A stretch of DNA of 64,000 nt from Manduca sexta (taxonomy: Eukaryota; Arthropoda; Insecta; Lepidoptera; Sphingidae): NCBI RefSeq assembly GCF_014839805.1, contig NC_051116.1:8165556-8229555 (forward strand). The letters run 5' to 3'. The notes below the pieces were generated by a model. The model saw only the letters and a list, made by a program, of their open reading frames with translations, was not told the origin of the DNA and did no database searches. Below are positions 32,076 through 42,690 of the stretch, piece after piece. The number at the start of each line of letters is the position of its first letter. The first letter of the stretch is position 1. A program made the translations under genes and the position numbers.

Positions 32076-33457
32076 TGATTGTGCGTATTGATCAACACCA
32101 TTTCCTCTGCATTGTACCACCTAAGTCCCATCATTCAAGGATAATATCATCTTTAAGATTATACAATTATTTCCACTTATTAGTCCACTGTTTTTTTTCC
32201 ATAAATAGCATATCACTTTATATTTAGAAAATCGAACCTGCGACCTCACCCCCACGGTAATTTGATATACTATAGCCTCGTTAACGTAGTAAACAAAGGC
32301 ATTTGCCGGTAGCACCGATTGCTGATAAATATTCATAAAATGACATTCCTCGTAAAGATGACACGCTGGTGTAACCAAACATTAATTATTATGATACGTA
32401 GATGTATATTATACGTCTTTCCCTTTTAAGATTATTTGACTTTCGCTAAACGTGTTCCTAAATCATATGTCCTATTATAGTCCTATTATCAGAATGAGTA
32501 GATTATATAATGAACTCTATGTTAAACATGGTACCATTGACATGATTAAGAGCAGGCCGTTTTTCGTAGTATTAGAAAATTTAATAGTTGATAGGTAGTA
32601 CAATTTAGTTTCCGTAATTTTTTTGTATATATAACCCACTTAAGTATAAGCAAACGTTAATGTTGTTAATTGTTTCTTGTATGTTCGTTTCTGTAGTATA
32701 ATTTCAAATAAGACATAGGTTTAAGGAAGTCAGTCTAGTCTTAATGTAATTTATTGCTTAAGTATTGTATAATGATTGTGTTCTGTGCTATTTTGTTAAA
32801 TAAAAAGAGGTAGGTAGATTACAAAGATGTTAATTAAGGAACTCCCACCTCACTCCCTTACGGTTTTTTTTAAAGCAATTTAATTAAAATTTATAATACA
32901 TATTTTAATATTTGGATATTGTGTAATTATTTCACCCAATTAGATGCCAATTGGATATTTGTTAGAAGTCAACGTAGAAACAACTAAAGGGATTTGGATG
33001 AAATTTTGCACACGCGTAGATCATGTCTTGGATTAACACTTAGGGTACTTTTTATCCCGATATTACTCCGATGAGAAATAATGGAAATTTTTATCTGATT
33101 GTTTGAATAGATGGCGCTAGCGTAGTGCAATGTTTAGGATCTTTTGTAGCGGAACAGGCTCCTTAAAGCGAGTGATGTCGCAAGCTCTTACAGAATTTAA
33201 ATATATCCTATATTTGACATAAACATGGAGTTATTAGTTCTGAGTTGCATCGCAATCAATAATTCACTGAACCGCAGTGAAGAGGAACGTGGAGGTCTTG
33301 CGTATGCAAATATTGAACAGGCTTATATTGTTTATTGTTAAAACTTTAGTTTATGTTATTATAGTGTTAAAAATAATAAATAAAAAAAAATCACATGCCA
33401 TTGGAGTAGGGAAAGAAAATTGAAATATAAATAAAAAAAAAAATATCTTTTTCTTTT
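32076..33457. other. Gene-free stretch in unit 2, with a block absent from unit 1
   Basis: The extra block (32431-32805) has a TATATATAACCC motif, AT-rich body and TTAAATAAAAAG end. It could be a solo LTR or other insertion in unit 2, or a deletion in unit 1. No clear target duplication was found beyond AAG. The remainder matches unit 1. Confidence 0.5.
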
Positions 33458-33675
33458 TTTATACGGCAAAATAGCCCCACTGCACCTGGCAAGTGGAGTG
33501 GGGTCCAATAGAATGTCAACTGACGAGAGATTACCCTCGACAGTCGACACAATTATGCCGGTTGGAACCGGATATATACAGGCTGATCCCGGAACGCAAC
33601 TTACGTGGGCCACTATGATTTTAACACCTTGTATACGGTGGTCGCTATCCGGGCGGGTATAAAATATCGTACTAT
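33458..33675 (+). repeat. Repeat D in unit 2
   Basis: Counterpart of 28255-28490. The hairpin core has lost a few bases (GTCAACTGACGAGAGATTACC). Confidence 0.75.
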
Positions 33676-33952
33676 CAGCGAAAGTCAGCTTATGCTGACA
33701 GTCCAGTCAGTCAAAATTCGTAAGGAGTCATCTTGAAGATATATTAACCATCTGTTAAAAAATAAAAATATCTATTATGCCTCAAATCTTGGCCATTCCA
33801 TTCTCAGTTTGAACAAATCGTGGAATGGGATTAGACCACCAATATACTATTGTGTTAATTTTATTATTAGTTCAATTTTATTTTTGTACTTTCACCTTTG
33901 ATGTTTAATAAAGTGACCACCAGCAAATACTTCATTTCTAATACTGTTAATT

Positions 33953-34170
33953 TACACACATACCCCTTTCACCCTCGAACGTGTAAAAGTGCAACTGGTG
34001 CATCCTTTTCCGCCGTGTGTATTCCATCCCATGATGTGATACGGGCGAGTCAATCGCTATATTGGGCACAAATTCCAAACTCAGGGCTAATACTGAGTAG
34101 ATAAATCCATTAACACTGCCTGACACGGGGATTGGACCCGACACCTCAGCATTGCAGTCATACTGGTTAT
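33953..34170 (-). mobile_element. SINE-C in unit 2
   Basis: Counterpart of 28765-28985. Confidence 0.65.
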
Positions 34171-34253
34171 TTTACCGAAAATTGGAAATAGTTTTGTAGT
34201 ATGTTTTCTATTTATTCTTGAAGTAATTTGTGCTCAAATTAAATGCATTTCTC

Positions 34254-34469
34254 TAATGTGACGGGCCTTATTCCGTCTATAGAAGCGAATCTGTCTTTTT
34301 GAAATTACGGGCGTTTTATTCGAAGGACAACTTCGATAACCGAATACATAAGAGAGTCAAAAAATTCTCTAGTTATTTATATGATTATCAAAGCTCTCCT
34401 TCTATTAGAAAGCCTGTAATTGCAAAAAGACGGATATACCCCGTAGACGAAATAGGACCCTTGACCTTA
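34254..34469. mobile_element. MITE family F in unit 2
   Basis: Counterpart of 29073-29288, same 216-bp length. Confidence 0.65.
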
Positions 34470-36221
34470 TATTGTACCTTTATATTTATATTTATCGAGA
34501 ACTTGGTCTATTTTAATCTAATTCAGCGGTTTCTGTGTTAGATATATTTTAAAAACTTTAACATTTATAATTTTAAACACTACAAAATTCCAGTCGATGT
34601 TCCATTGCTATTGTTTGTAGAAACGGCGCGTGATTGGCAAGCAGAAGTCATGACAATTTTTCTTATAGAAGGAGTATAGGTAGGTCATCTGATGGTGAGA
34701 ATCTGAGTCACTCATAAACATTAAAAATAATTAAAAAATAAACCATATTTTAGGATTGTATCGTTGTTTTTCAATAAAATTGTTTCCGAAAGTCTTCTCC
34801 GAGAAAATTAGAGGCGAATGTTAACCAACCAAAGATGTTTTTTAGATAAGACAGATCAAAATAGTAAGTAGGTCATCTAATGATCGTGGTGATTAAAACT
34901 AAAGAAATCGAATTAAAACGAATTCTCATATTTTATCGTGATATTTTTCTATAAAATTGTCTCCAAAGTCCTCGAAACGCCGTGAGAAAATTATAATATC
35001 AAAAACTGCGATGAAACCCGAAAAGTAGTTTAATTTCAATAGCTAACATTCGCGTAAACATAAGAAATTATTCTAAAGGAATCAACCAGCCTTTGATTTA
35101 AGAAAGATGCTATTAAGAATACACTGACGTATTTTACAGTAATCTAAATATCTGGCCTGGTTCAGTAATCAAGGACATTAATCTGTTGTGGTCTGGTCTT
35201 CATTTAGAATTATTATTGTTGATGATATAATGTAAATGAATACGTGCATTCGACCTTCGTCGTAAAGTATTATGGTGATCTTGGTTAAGGGAACATTGGT
35301 ACATCAATAATGTCTTACATTTAATAGTGTAAATAAAGAAAAATATTTTGTTTAGGTTATAAGGTAGTGAATAAAGGTCCGCTTTCTAACAAGGCCCATC
35401 GGTCATGTTATTGGTATTTTTTGGTGTAGTGAAAAACGTACTACGATATTTTGTGAGTTCTTTTATTAATAAAATTTATTATATTATGTAGTGATATTGC
35501 AATTTAATCAAAAGTATTTTTCTATATTTTTTTATAAAAATGATTTTTATGAAGATTTAGGTAAGAAAATTAGGACCTTTAATTCTGTTATCTTACACAA
35601 ATACTTATAAACTTTTTAAAACATCTTGCTTCGGAGAGAACAGTGTAAGTATTTGAAATTTAGAAGTTCTTATTACTATTTATGGGTAATTTGGGTGTTA
35701 ATCTTAAGGAAAGTTGTGGATTAACAAGAAAATTTGTAGAAGTCGATGTCCGCAATCAATTATTACCGTGAAAGAAATTACAGCTAACTTGCACAACATA
35801 TTGCTGTAAGAACTAGCCAATCTGAAATTAGAAGCGAGACCTGTTCATTATGGAAAAAAAAGTATAAGCCGTCTTATTCGAATATGCAATTTACTTCTAA
35901 AATTATACCAATCTAATATAATAAGGCGACTTGATTAATTTCAAACAAAACTAATGTATTTTATGATGTACTAAGCGTTTAACTTTTGCCTAATCATAAA
36001 TTATTTTTCGATTCAGTTCGAATTATTTCGAGGTATTTAGTTCTTGTGAAATCTTCACTAAGTCGATATTAATGATTGTATCGCATAACTTTATTATTCA
36101 CTTGGCCACATGCGACAAAGATTATCGAATAAGAGTGGATTAAACATCTTTAGAATATATTAGTACTATTAAGAGTAGTTATGGCGAAAAATGGCCGTCA
36201 TATTTTTTTTCTATTTCTTTG
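34470..36221. other. Gene-free stretch in unit 2
   Basis: Colinear with 29289-31016, including the PLE terminal fragment at about 34925-35070. Confidence 0.5.
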
Positions 36222-36530
36222 AATGACGAGACGAGCTTGCCGTTCGCCTGATGGTAAGCGACCGCCCATAAACAGTAGAAACATCATCCAACACCATGAA
36301 TTACAAAATATTGTTTGGTATTCCACCGCGCTCGCTACCTGAGACATGAAATATTAAGTCTCATTATATCCAGTACTTACAATGGTTACAATGTCCTTCA
36401 AACCGGAACACAACAGTGACTGCACACTATTGCTTGGCAGCAGAAATAGATAATAATAGTATTGATTGGCGAGGGATGATCATGTCTCCTCAGTCCACAT
36501 TATTTGGACTCCACTCCGCTTACCATTAGA
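36222..36530 (+). repeat. Repeat E plus repeat-D end in unit 2
   Basis: Counterpart of 31017-31330, nearly identical. Confidence 0.75.
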
Positions 36531-36782
36531 GCAGCTATACTCTAAGTGTGTTCCGCGGAACCCTAGGGTTCCGTGATACCTCTGTCAGGGTTCCGCAAGA
36601 ATTTAGAAAAAAAAAACACCTCTCTCAATAATAATTAGTAACTGTGACATTGTACTTTTATTATGCTGATTAATAAAAAATACACTTATAAAAACAATTG
36701 TTTTATTGTAGGGTTCCATCAAGTATTTTGCTTCCCAAAAGGGTTCCGTCATTTAAAAAGTTTGAGAACCACTGCATTAGAG
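36524..36782. mobile_element. hAT-type MITE (243 bp) with 8-bp target duplication
   Basis: The element is 36532-36774, flanked by CATTAGAG at 36524-36531 and 36775-36782. The right end read inversely is CAGTGGTTCTCAAACTTTTT, a typical hAT terminus, and both ends share a GGAACCC-containing block. No transposase is present. It inserted before the segmental duplication, because a stub of it closes unit 1. Confidence 0.88.
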
Positions 36783-37121
36783 GCTACTATGCCCTGCCCA
36801 TATAAAAAAAATCCGCCATAGTACCTGGTTCTAAGCGTTGCGATCTGGAATCCGTAAGTGTCATGGAAGTAGTAGGTATTTCGGAAAATGTTAAGAAGAA
36901 CTTCTTGTTTGATAATATTATTAGATTAATCTGTAATTATTATGTTTGTTAAAACCAGACATTAAACAGTATAGTTAATTATAGGTCGTACACCAGGGTC
37001 AAATTTTTGCTTTAAAAATTATTACCAATTGGTAATAAGTCATTTTCTTATTTGGAATGTGCGCGTAAAAGATATCACAACGCCCTTAAATATTTATACA
37101 ATAATATCAATGTTAGTACTC
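36783..37121. other. Gene-free stretch
   Basis: I recognise nothing here. Confidence 0.35.
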
Positions 37122-37515
37122 AATGACTGCCTCGGTGGCGTAGATGTAATTATACGTGTTACAAGTACGACTACCGCGCTGGGGTCCTGGGTTCGAATCC
37201 TGTGTCGAGTCAAAATAATTGTGACTGAGTTTTTCCATCTTAAAAAAATACTCAGTCGCAGTTCGGAGCCAGGAAGTTGGCGGTGTGATACCCCCGTGCC
37301 TCGGAAAGCACGTAAAGCTGTTGGTCCTGCGCCTGATCTCTCCCCCGTAATGTCGGATTGCCGTTTCACCGAACTATGAGAGTGAAGGAACAGAGAGTGC
37401 TAGTGTATTGCGCACACACTTGTGCACTATAATACCTATATCCTGTGTATCTGGCTGATCTCAGTTGAGATTGGCCGCCGTGGTTGAAATTCGGCTAGGA
37501 GGGATATTAAATTCA
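37122..37515 (+). mobile_element. SINE-B, full length
   Basis: Best SINE-B. A-box region CTCGGTGGCGTAGATG, B box GGGTTCGAATCC, then ATACTCAGTCGCAGTTCGGA, TGCCTCGGAAAGCACGTAAA, CCTGCGCCTGATCTCTCCCC, GCACACACTTGTGCACTATA and GGCTAGGAGGGATATTAAAT. Confidence 0.88.
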
Positions 37516-37560
37516 TTAAAATCACGATGTGTAAAAATAATAAGTATTAACATTAGTATA

Positions 37561-38790
37561 ATGATTTCTTATGTTTACGCGAATGTTAGACATTGAAATA
37601 AAACTAAAAACTATTTAAACGGATTTTATCGCGGTTTTATATTATTATTTTCTCCCGACGTTTCGAAGACTTTGCAGCCTTCATGGTCACGGGGGACTGA
37701 GGTGTTATTCATCCGTAAAGTCAAAGTTACAATATCTACCTACATTTTTCAAATATACAACTTTTTAAAATTTTTATCTGTTGACGGTCCGATCTACGCA
37801 GAATGAGCTCACAGTGTCTTGAGGTCTGGCAGCCGGTCTTTTGGGATCCGATTTAATTAAATGTAGAACAGGATCCCAGGCTTGTGCAAGCTTCCAACCA
37901 TCTTCCCTATTGAAATTTGGGTGTTTTTAATTTCAATAGCCTCGCGAATCATCCTAGGCAGGAATCGGTGTTCTTTGGCAAGGATTTGTGGCTTGTCTAA
38001 TCGCAAATAATGATTGGAGCCTCCTTCAGAATGTTCAGCGACTGCAGACTTCGTAGAGCGTCGGTGTTTCACGTCAGCTATATGTTCTTTTACGCGGGTC
38101 CCTATATTTCTTTTTGTTTGTCCTATATAAGAGAGGCCACAGTTGCAGTCTATCTTGTATACACCCGGTTCTTGCAGAGGTATATGGCACTTGACAGGTG
38201 GTAAAAATTGACTAATCTTCTTAGGCGGCTTGAAATAGGTTTTATTGAAGCACGCTTCAGGATGTAGCCAATCTTGTCGGTGACTCCTCTCACATATGGT
38301 GGTACAACCGGAACACGTTCAACTGTGGCTGGTTTCACTCGGTCTCTGTGACGGCGGCGTGGAATTTGGAGCTTGTTGTCTCGCAGTACTTGCTTGACAT
38401 GTTGTAGCTCAGCGGCCAGGTGTTTCTCGTCACAGATTCCTCGTGCTCTCTGAAACAGTGATTTGCCCACGGTAGCTAACTGTTTTGGATGGTGGTGAGA
38501 TTCACCGTTCAGATATTTATCAGTATGGGTCTGTTTCCGATACACAGTATGACTTAAGGTCTGATCAGGATTCGGAGATCGGAGATCGGACCGTCAACAG
38601 ATAAAAATTTTAAAAAGTTGTATATTTGAAAAATGTAGGTAGATATTGTAACTTTGACTTTACGGATGAACAACACCTCAGTCCCCCCCGTGACCATGAA
38701 GGCTGCAAAGTCTTCGAAACGTCGGGAGAAAATAATAATATAAAAAACCGCGATAAAATCCGTTTAAATAGTTTTAGTTTTATTTCAATA
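37561..38790 (-). mobile_element. Penelope-like element with inverted terminal repeats
   Basis: Arms of about 200 bp at 37593-37794 and 38584-38788 are near-identical inverse copies and enclose a short piece of PLE coding sequence. Each arm includes the CCCGACGTTTCGAAGACTTT / CTTCATGGTCACGG block seen at other PLE ends here. PLEs carry terminal pLTR copies that may be direct or inverted and often hold hammerhead ribozymes (known for the class; not demonstrated here). Confidence 0.8.
37774..38583 (-). pseudogene. Penelope-like reverse transcriptase C-terminus and GIY-YIG endonuclease, frameshifted
   Basis: Minus-strand translation reads HTDKYLNGESHHHPKQLATV, ...PYVRGVTDKIGYILKRASIK, then in the next frame PLQEPGVYKIDCNCGLSYIG (GIY-YIG core: GVY at 38157-38165, YIG at 38121-38129), QTKRNIGTRVKEHIADVKHR, and LAKEHRFLPRMIREAIEI. 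It is the RT thumb plus GIY-YIG nuclease typical of Penelope. Two single-base losses in A-runs (near 38241 and 37924-37928) break the frame; the final frame runs to a stop at 37774-37776. The fingers and palm of the RT are missing, so it is a dead 5'-truncated copy. Confidence 0.85.
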
Positions 38791-38800
38791 TTAACACTAG

Positions 38801-39287
38801 TGTTTTGCTGTTTCACATTAGATCGACTGACCATCGCATGAGCGCAAAATTTTTGTATGACAATCTTCCCATTGTCCGCCCCATATTACTTTAGAACTCT
38901 TTGGTTAAAACAGTTATGTTCAAAGACAGTTCGTTATACTGGCAACATGAAAAAGTAACATAACCTTTTTAAGAACCACAGATAATAATTTCCCGCTTAA
39001 ATTTTAAAATTCGAACATTATTTTATTATCTTTAAGTAAATCGATTAAAAACTCATTATTCTTTTATTTTTAAAGACGAATGTTACTAAAGTCTTTGGTA
39101 TTCGAAGCCCACGGCGTAAACCTTGGTTCCCAGCGTGGGATCTACGTGTGATTAGTTTAGTCTATGACACTCAATACCGAGATGAACTGTCGATAAGTGT
39201 GTGGGTTTGCCGTTTGTACCTGCCTGATGGCCGCCTTATAAATCTACAGCCTTGATACCTTTGCAATACTAATGTTCAAAGTTTGTT
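38801..39287. other. Gene-free stretch
   Basis: I recognise nothing here. Confidence 0.35.
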
Positions 39288-39608
39288 GTTATAACACGTT
39301 AGATAATATATTATCATCAGAATTTTATGATTCATATTTGAACCACTAACTCGTTCGTTCATTCCCTCATCCGTTCATTCACTCACTCACGCTACTTACC
39401 ACATCTAACGAAATAAACGAATTATCCCAAGTTCCATAGATACGTTTGTTATTATAACTGATTAGATAATATGCATAGCTGAATTTTTAGATTCATATTT
39501 GAACTACTCTAGCTCGTTCGTTCATTCCCACACCCGTTCATTCACTCACTCACGCTACTTACCATATCTAAAGAAATAAACAAATTATCTTAAGTTCCAC
39601 AGATAATG
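39288..39608. repeat. Two tandem copies of a ~160-bp unit
   Basis: Each copy has TTATAAC...TTAGATAATAT, GATTCATATTTGAAC, CTCGTTCGTTCATTCCC, CCGTTCATTCACTCACTCAC, GCTACTTACCA and AAGTTCCA.AGAT in order. Similarity is high, so the duplication is fairly recent. Confidence 0.8.
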
Positions 39609-39777
39609 ACATCATGAGCAAATATACAATAAAAATTATTTTGCTGTTATAAGTTCTTTCCTTATTCTTTTGTAGGTCTCAATATGGTGAGAATAAGAAT
39701 GGTGAAACATTATTACTAAGGCATATAATACATGATTTCAGATTAGTAAATGTAACGCAAAACTAGATATATCTTGA

Positions 39778-40045
39778 TTGCCTTAATGGCATAGTTGTAC
39801 TGCAAGCGCGCTACGATAGTGCTCTGAGGACCTGGGTTCGAGTCCCGGGTCGGGCAGTGATATTTGGGTTTTTCTGCTCAGTATTAGCCCGGAGCCCGCC
39901 ATATCGGGACTGTGTGCCCAATATGGCGATAGGTTCGTCCCCTATCACATCATGGGACGGAACACTTGGTGAAAAGCGGGTGCTCTGGTTGCGCCTCTGC
40001 ATACCTCTTCGGTGATAAATGCGTGATGTTGTGTGTGTGTAAAAT
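39778..40045 (+). mobile_element. SINE-C, near full length
   Basis: ATTGCCTTAATGGCATAGTT head, GGGTTCGAGTCCCGGGTCGG B box, ATTTGGGTTTTTCTGCTCAG, CCCTATCACATCATGGGACG, TTGCGCCTCTGCATACCTCT, GTGTGTGTG end. A short CATATCGGGA stretch is duplicated in the middle. Confidence 0.85.
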
Positions 40046-40264
40046 AAGTCAAATTAGGAAAACATTACGTACATATTTGAGTGTAAAAAAGCATAATTAT
40101 AGTTTTGGCAATAATACGAAATTGCAGATGTATTAATGATCTGCAACGCTCGTGTGAAATAATCATGTTTTTGTTTCCATAAGATATAAATCTAGAACTA
40201 CATTGTTACGCGTTTGAAATAAGTTTACATTGATTTGAGTAACTCTGTAAAAATATACTTTACA

Positions 40265-40365
40265 GGCTGACTGTACCTCAAAGCACCCGATGGTAACAGG
40301 AGTAGGATCCAACTAAAGTTGACTGACTGGTGATGTTTACCCCTTGCCAGTCAACACAAATTGAC
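40265..40365 (+). repeat. Repeat D, short diverged copy
   Basis: GATGGTAACAGGAGTAGGAT and the core GTTGACTG...CAGTCAAC, in which both arms carry matching changes so that pairing is kept. Confidence 0.65.
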
Positions 40366-40522
40366 AACATTTCATTTTTTCAACATACCAAAATGTTTAT
40401 ATTTTATGAAACTAGATCTAAAATGATGAGACCCATATTTTTTCTTTTTTCGAAATGCAGATATTTTCATTCATGATTTTCACTTTGAATTTTGTTTTAT
40501 TCTAAAACGACGTAAGCTCCAA

Positions 40523-40742
40523 ATGACGTTACATATACGGCTCAAAACGCAATGACCTTTGCTTTGCAGTAAAAAATGAAGTGACAGTTTTTGTTTCTGT
40601 CTCTCTCGTTGAAAGTGACAGTTGTGACGTATCTATTGTAATATTGACATTTGACATTGACAAATGACGGTGTCTTAGTTTTTTAAAATAAATAATAAGG
40701 TGGACCAAGGAACTATTTCATTCACCGTATATGTAACGTCAT
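40523..40742. repeat. 220-bp segment with exact 18-bp terminal inverted repeats
   Basis: ATGACGTTACATATACGG (40523-40540) and its inverse (40725-40742) bracket an interior with several GTGACAG/TGACATTTGACA motifs. It resembles a MITE, but I found no second copy or target duplication. Confidence 0.6.
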
Positions 40743-40902
40743 CAAGCATTTTTCGGTTTTTAATTTTTTTCTCCGAAATTAAGTATTAAAAAAATATTAA
40801 AAATTCATATTCGAACTCAGAGTAGAAAAATTAAGAAACGGTATTTTTGTTTTAGGCACGTTTACATTTTGAAATGTCAATTATGCTTGCTCGCTTGCAG
40901 TT

Positions 40903-41020
40903 TAAACAGGGCGGCATAATTGTGTCGACTGTCGAAGGATAATCATCTCTCGTCAGTCGACATTTTATTGGACTCCACTTCACTTACCATCAGGTGTAGT
41001 AGGGTCACATTGCCGTCCCG
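40903..41020 (-). repeat. Repeat D, partial
   Basis: GGCGGCATAATTGTGTCGAC, ATAATCATCTCTCGTCAGTC and CACTTACCATCAGGTGTAGT. Confidence 0.7.
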
Positions 41021-41084
41021 AAAAAACTTTAACACGAGCATATTGACGAGTTCTGTACTAACTTTGTCCTTATTATTGATTATC

Positions 41085-41245
41085 ATCATCATTTCAGCCC
41101 TTGAATCATCCACTGCTGGACTCAGGCCTCCTCCATTGAGCGCCACAGGGACCGGTTCTGGGCAGCCCTCATCCATCGGACTCCGGCAACCCTCGCCAGA
41201 TCGTCGGTCCATTTCATGGGGGGCCTGTCTACGCCGCGTCTCTCA
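41085..41245 (-). pseudogene. LINE 3' remnant (RTE-like)
   Basis: The ATCATCATCATTTCAGCC tail complement, ATCCACTGCTGGACTCAGGC (AYVQQW-like region inverse) and an AGATCGTCGGTCCATTTCAT block correspond to the C-terminal RW.DDL region of RTE-like elements. Heavily degraded. Confidence 0.55.
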
Positions 41246-41885
41246 GCGTGGGTCTTATTTATACCAGACTGTAATTAATGATTTTAATATTGTATCTCTG
41301 GTTCTATGTTCCACTCTAGCATCGCTTCTACTAAACCGATTTTGACAAATGAGGTGTCTATCAATTCGTATTTTTTATGAGATGGTTATAGGCTATATAT
41401 TTTTTAGAATTTGTTTTTATTTTTTAGACTTTTGTCGCTAAAAATATTTATTGTTCATGCCTGCATTCGTTTTCATCATGATTATTCCATTTTATGAAAT
41501 AGCGTTATCTAAAATATCACTGTGTTCTCTCTGCCTACTCTTTTAGGCTACAGGGTGACGATACATGGCAAAAACAAAAGCTCCGTATATAAATGAGCTT
41601 TTATGTTAAAATAGTCGTTTCTAATTAGTTTAAATTAAATACTAAATAGTACCAATTAGAACTGACCTCTTGACCTATTAGGTCTCAAAATAAAAACACC
41701 TTTATCATTTTGAGATAAAGTACAAAATCAATTACAAATATTCTGTGAGAGAGTTCTGATGTAATTGGATAATTTTAAGCTCAATTTGAGAAGCTTCTAT
41801 AAGTTCAAATAAACATCATGATAAGTAGGTCGCCCTTATCGTAATGGTGGGACCACACTAACGTCTCTTGGCGTTAATAATAGCA
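41246..41885. other. Gene-free AT-rich stretch
   Basis: I recognise nothing here. Confidence 0.35.
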
Positions 41886-42247
41886 TTATTCGAAACAGTG
41901 TTGCCAGCCTTAAGGGACCCTGTATTCCAATTTGTTAGGGGCTCTATAGAACTTTTGGGCACCTGTTAAGTTCAATTATTCGAAACAGTGTTGCTAGTCT
42001 TGAAGATCCCTGTATTCCAATTTGTTAGGGGCTCTATAGAACTTTTGAGCACCTGTTTAAGTTCAATTATTCGAAACAGTGTTGCTAGCCTTGAAAGGCC
42101 CTATATTCTAATTTGTTGGGGGCTCTATAGAACTTTTGAGCACCTGTTTAATTTCAATTATTCGAAACAGTGTTGCTAGCCTTGAAGGTCCCTGTATTCC
42201 AATTTGTTAGGGGCTCTATAGAACTTTTGAGCACCTGTTATAGTTCA
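41886..42247. repeat. Minisatellite: four copies of a ~91-bp unit
   Basis: CGAAACAGTG recurs at 41891, 41981, 42072 and 42163. Each unit carries TGTTGC(C/T)AGCCTT, CCTGTATTCCAATTTGTTAG, GGGCTCTATAGAACTTTTG and GCACCTGTT. Units are about 90 to 95 percent alike by eye. An open frame crossing them is a by-product of the repeat. Confidence 0.9.
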
Positions 42248-42387
42248 ACGTTTGGGTTAATAGGGGCTTTAAAGCTACAGGGCTTTTACTAATAATATGG
42301 CTGAGGCGACAGTAGCTATAGCCATAAATTGAGGTTAGCTTGACTTAACTTAATAATTGACTACGTAAAAATATTGCCTTATATATA

Positions 42388-42690
42388 ATAATTATAATAT
42401 TAGGCCTATACAAACTGTTTTACTGCTGAGCACGGGCCTCCTCTACTACTGAGAGGGATTAGGCCTTAGTCCACCACGCTGGCCTAGTGCGGATTGATAG
42501 ACTTCACACACCTTTGAAATTCTATGGTGTGCAGGTTTCCTCACGATGTTTTAATTCACCGTTAAAGCAAGCGATAGTTCACAAAGAATACACACATTAC
42601 TTTAGAAAAGTCAGACGTGTCTGCCTCTGGGTTTTTTGCTGACATTCGTCTCGGTAATCCGGTCCACTCCCAACTAGACTATTGTCTTAT
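42388..42690 (-). mobile_element. SINE-A, diverged
   Basis: ATTAGGCCTATACAAACTGT tail side to CCAACTAGACTATTGTCTTA head side. The B-box region is damaged (GGGTTTTTTGCTGACATT). Confidence 0.8.

Larger units (their letters stand above)
31383..36579. repeat. Tandem segmental duplication, unit 2 (~5.2 kb)
   Basis: Head-to-tail copy of unit 1. It differs by a palindromic insertion at 31674-31710, an extra block of about 375 bp at 32431-32805, and numerous small changes. Only this unit retains the complete hAT MITE at its right end. Confidence 0.9.

Noticed and set aside
37029..37379. 116-codon plus-strand and 91-codon minus-strand frames
   Set aside because: Both lie within SINE-B, a pol III-type non-coding retroposon.
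40920..41345. 141-codon plus-strand open frame
   Set aside because: It covers repeat D and a LINE remnant in the antisense direction.
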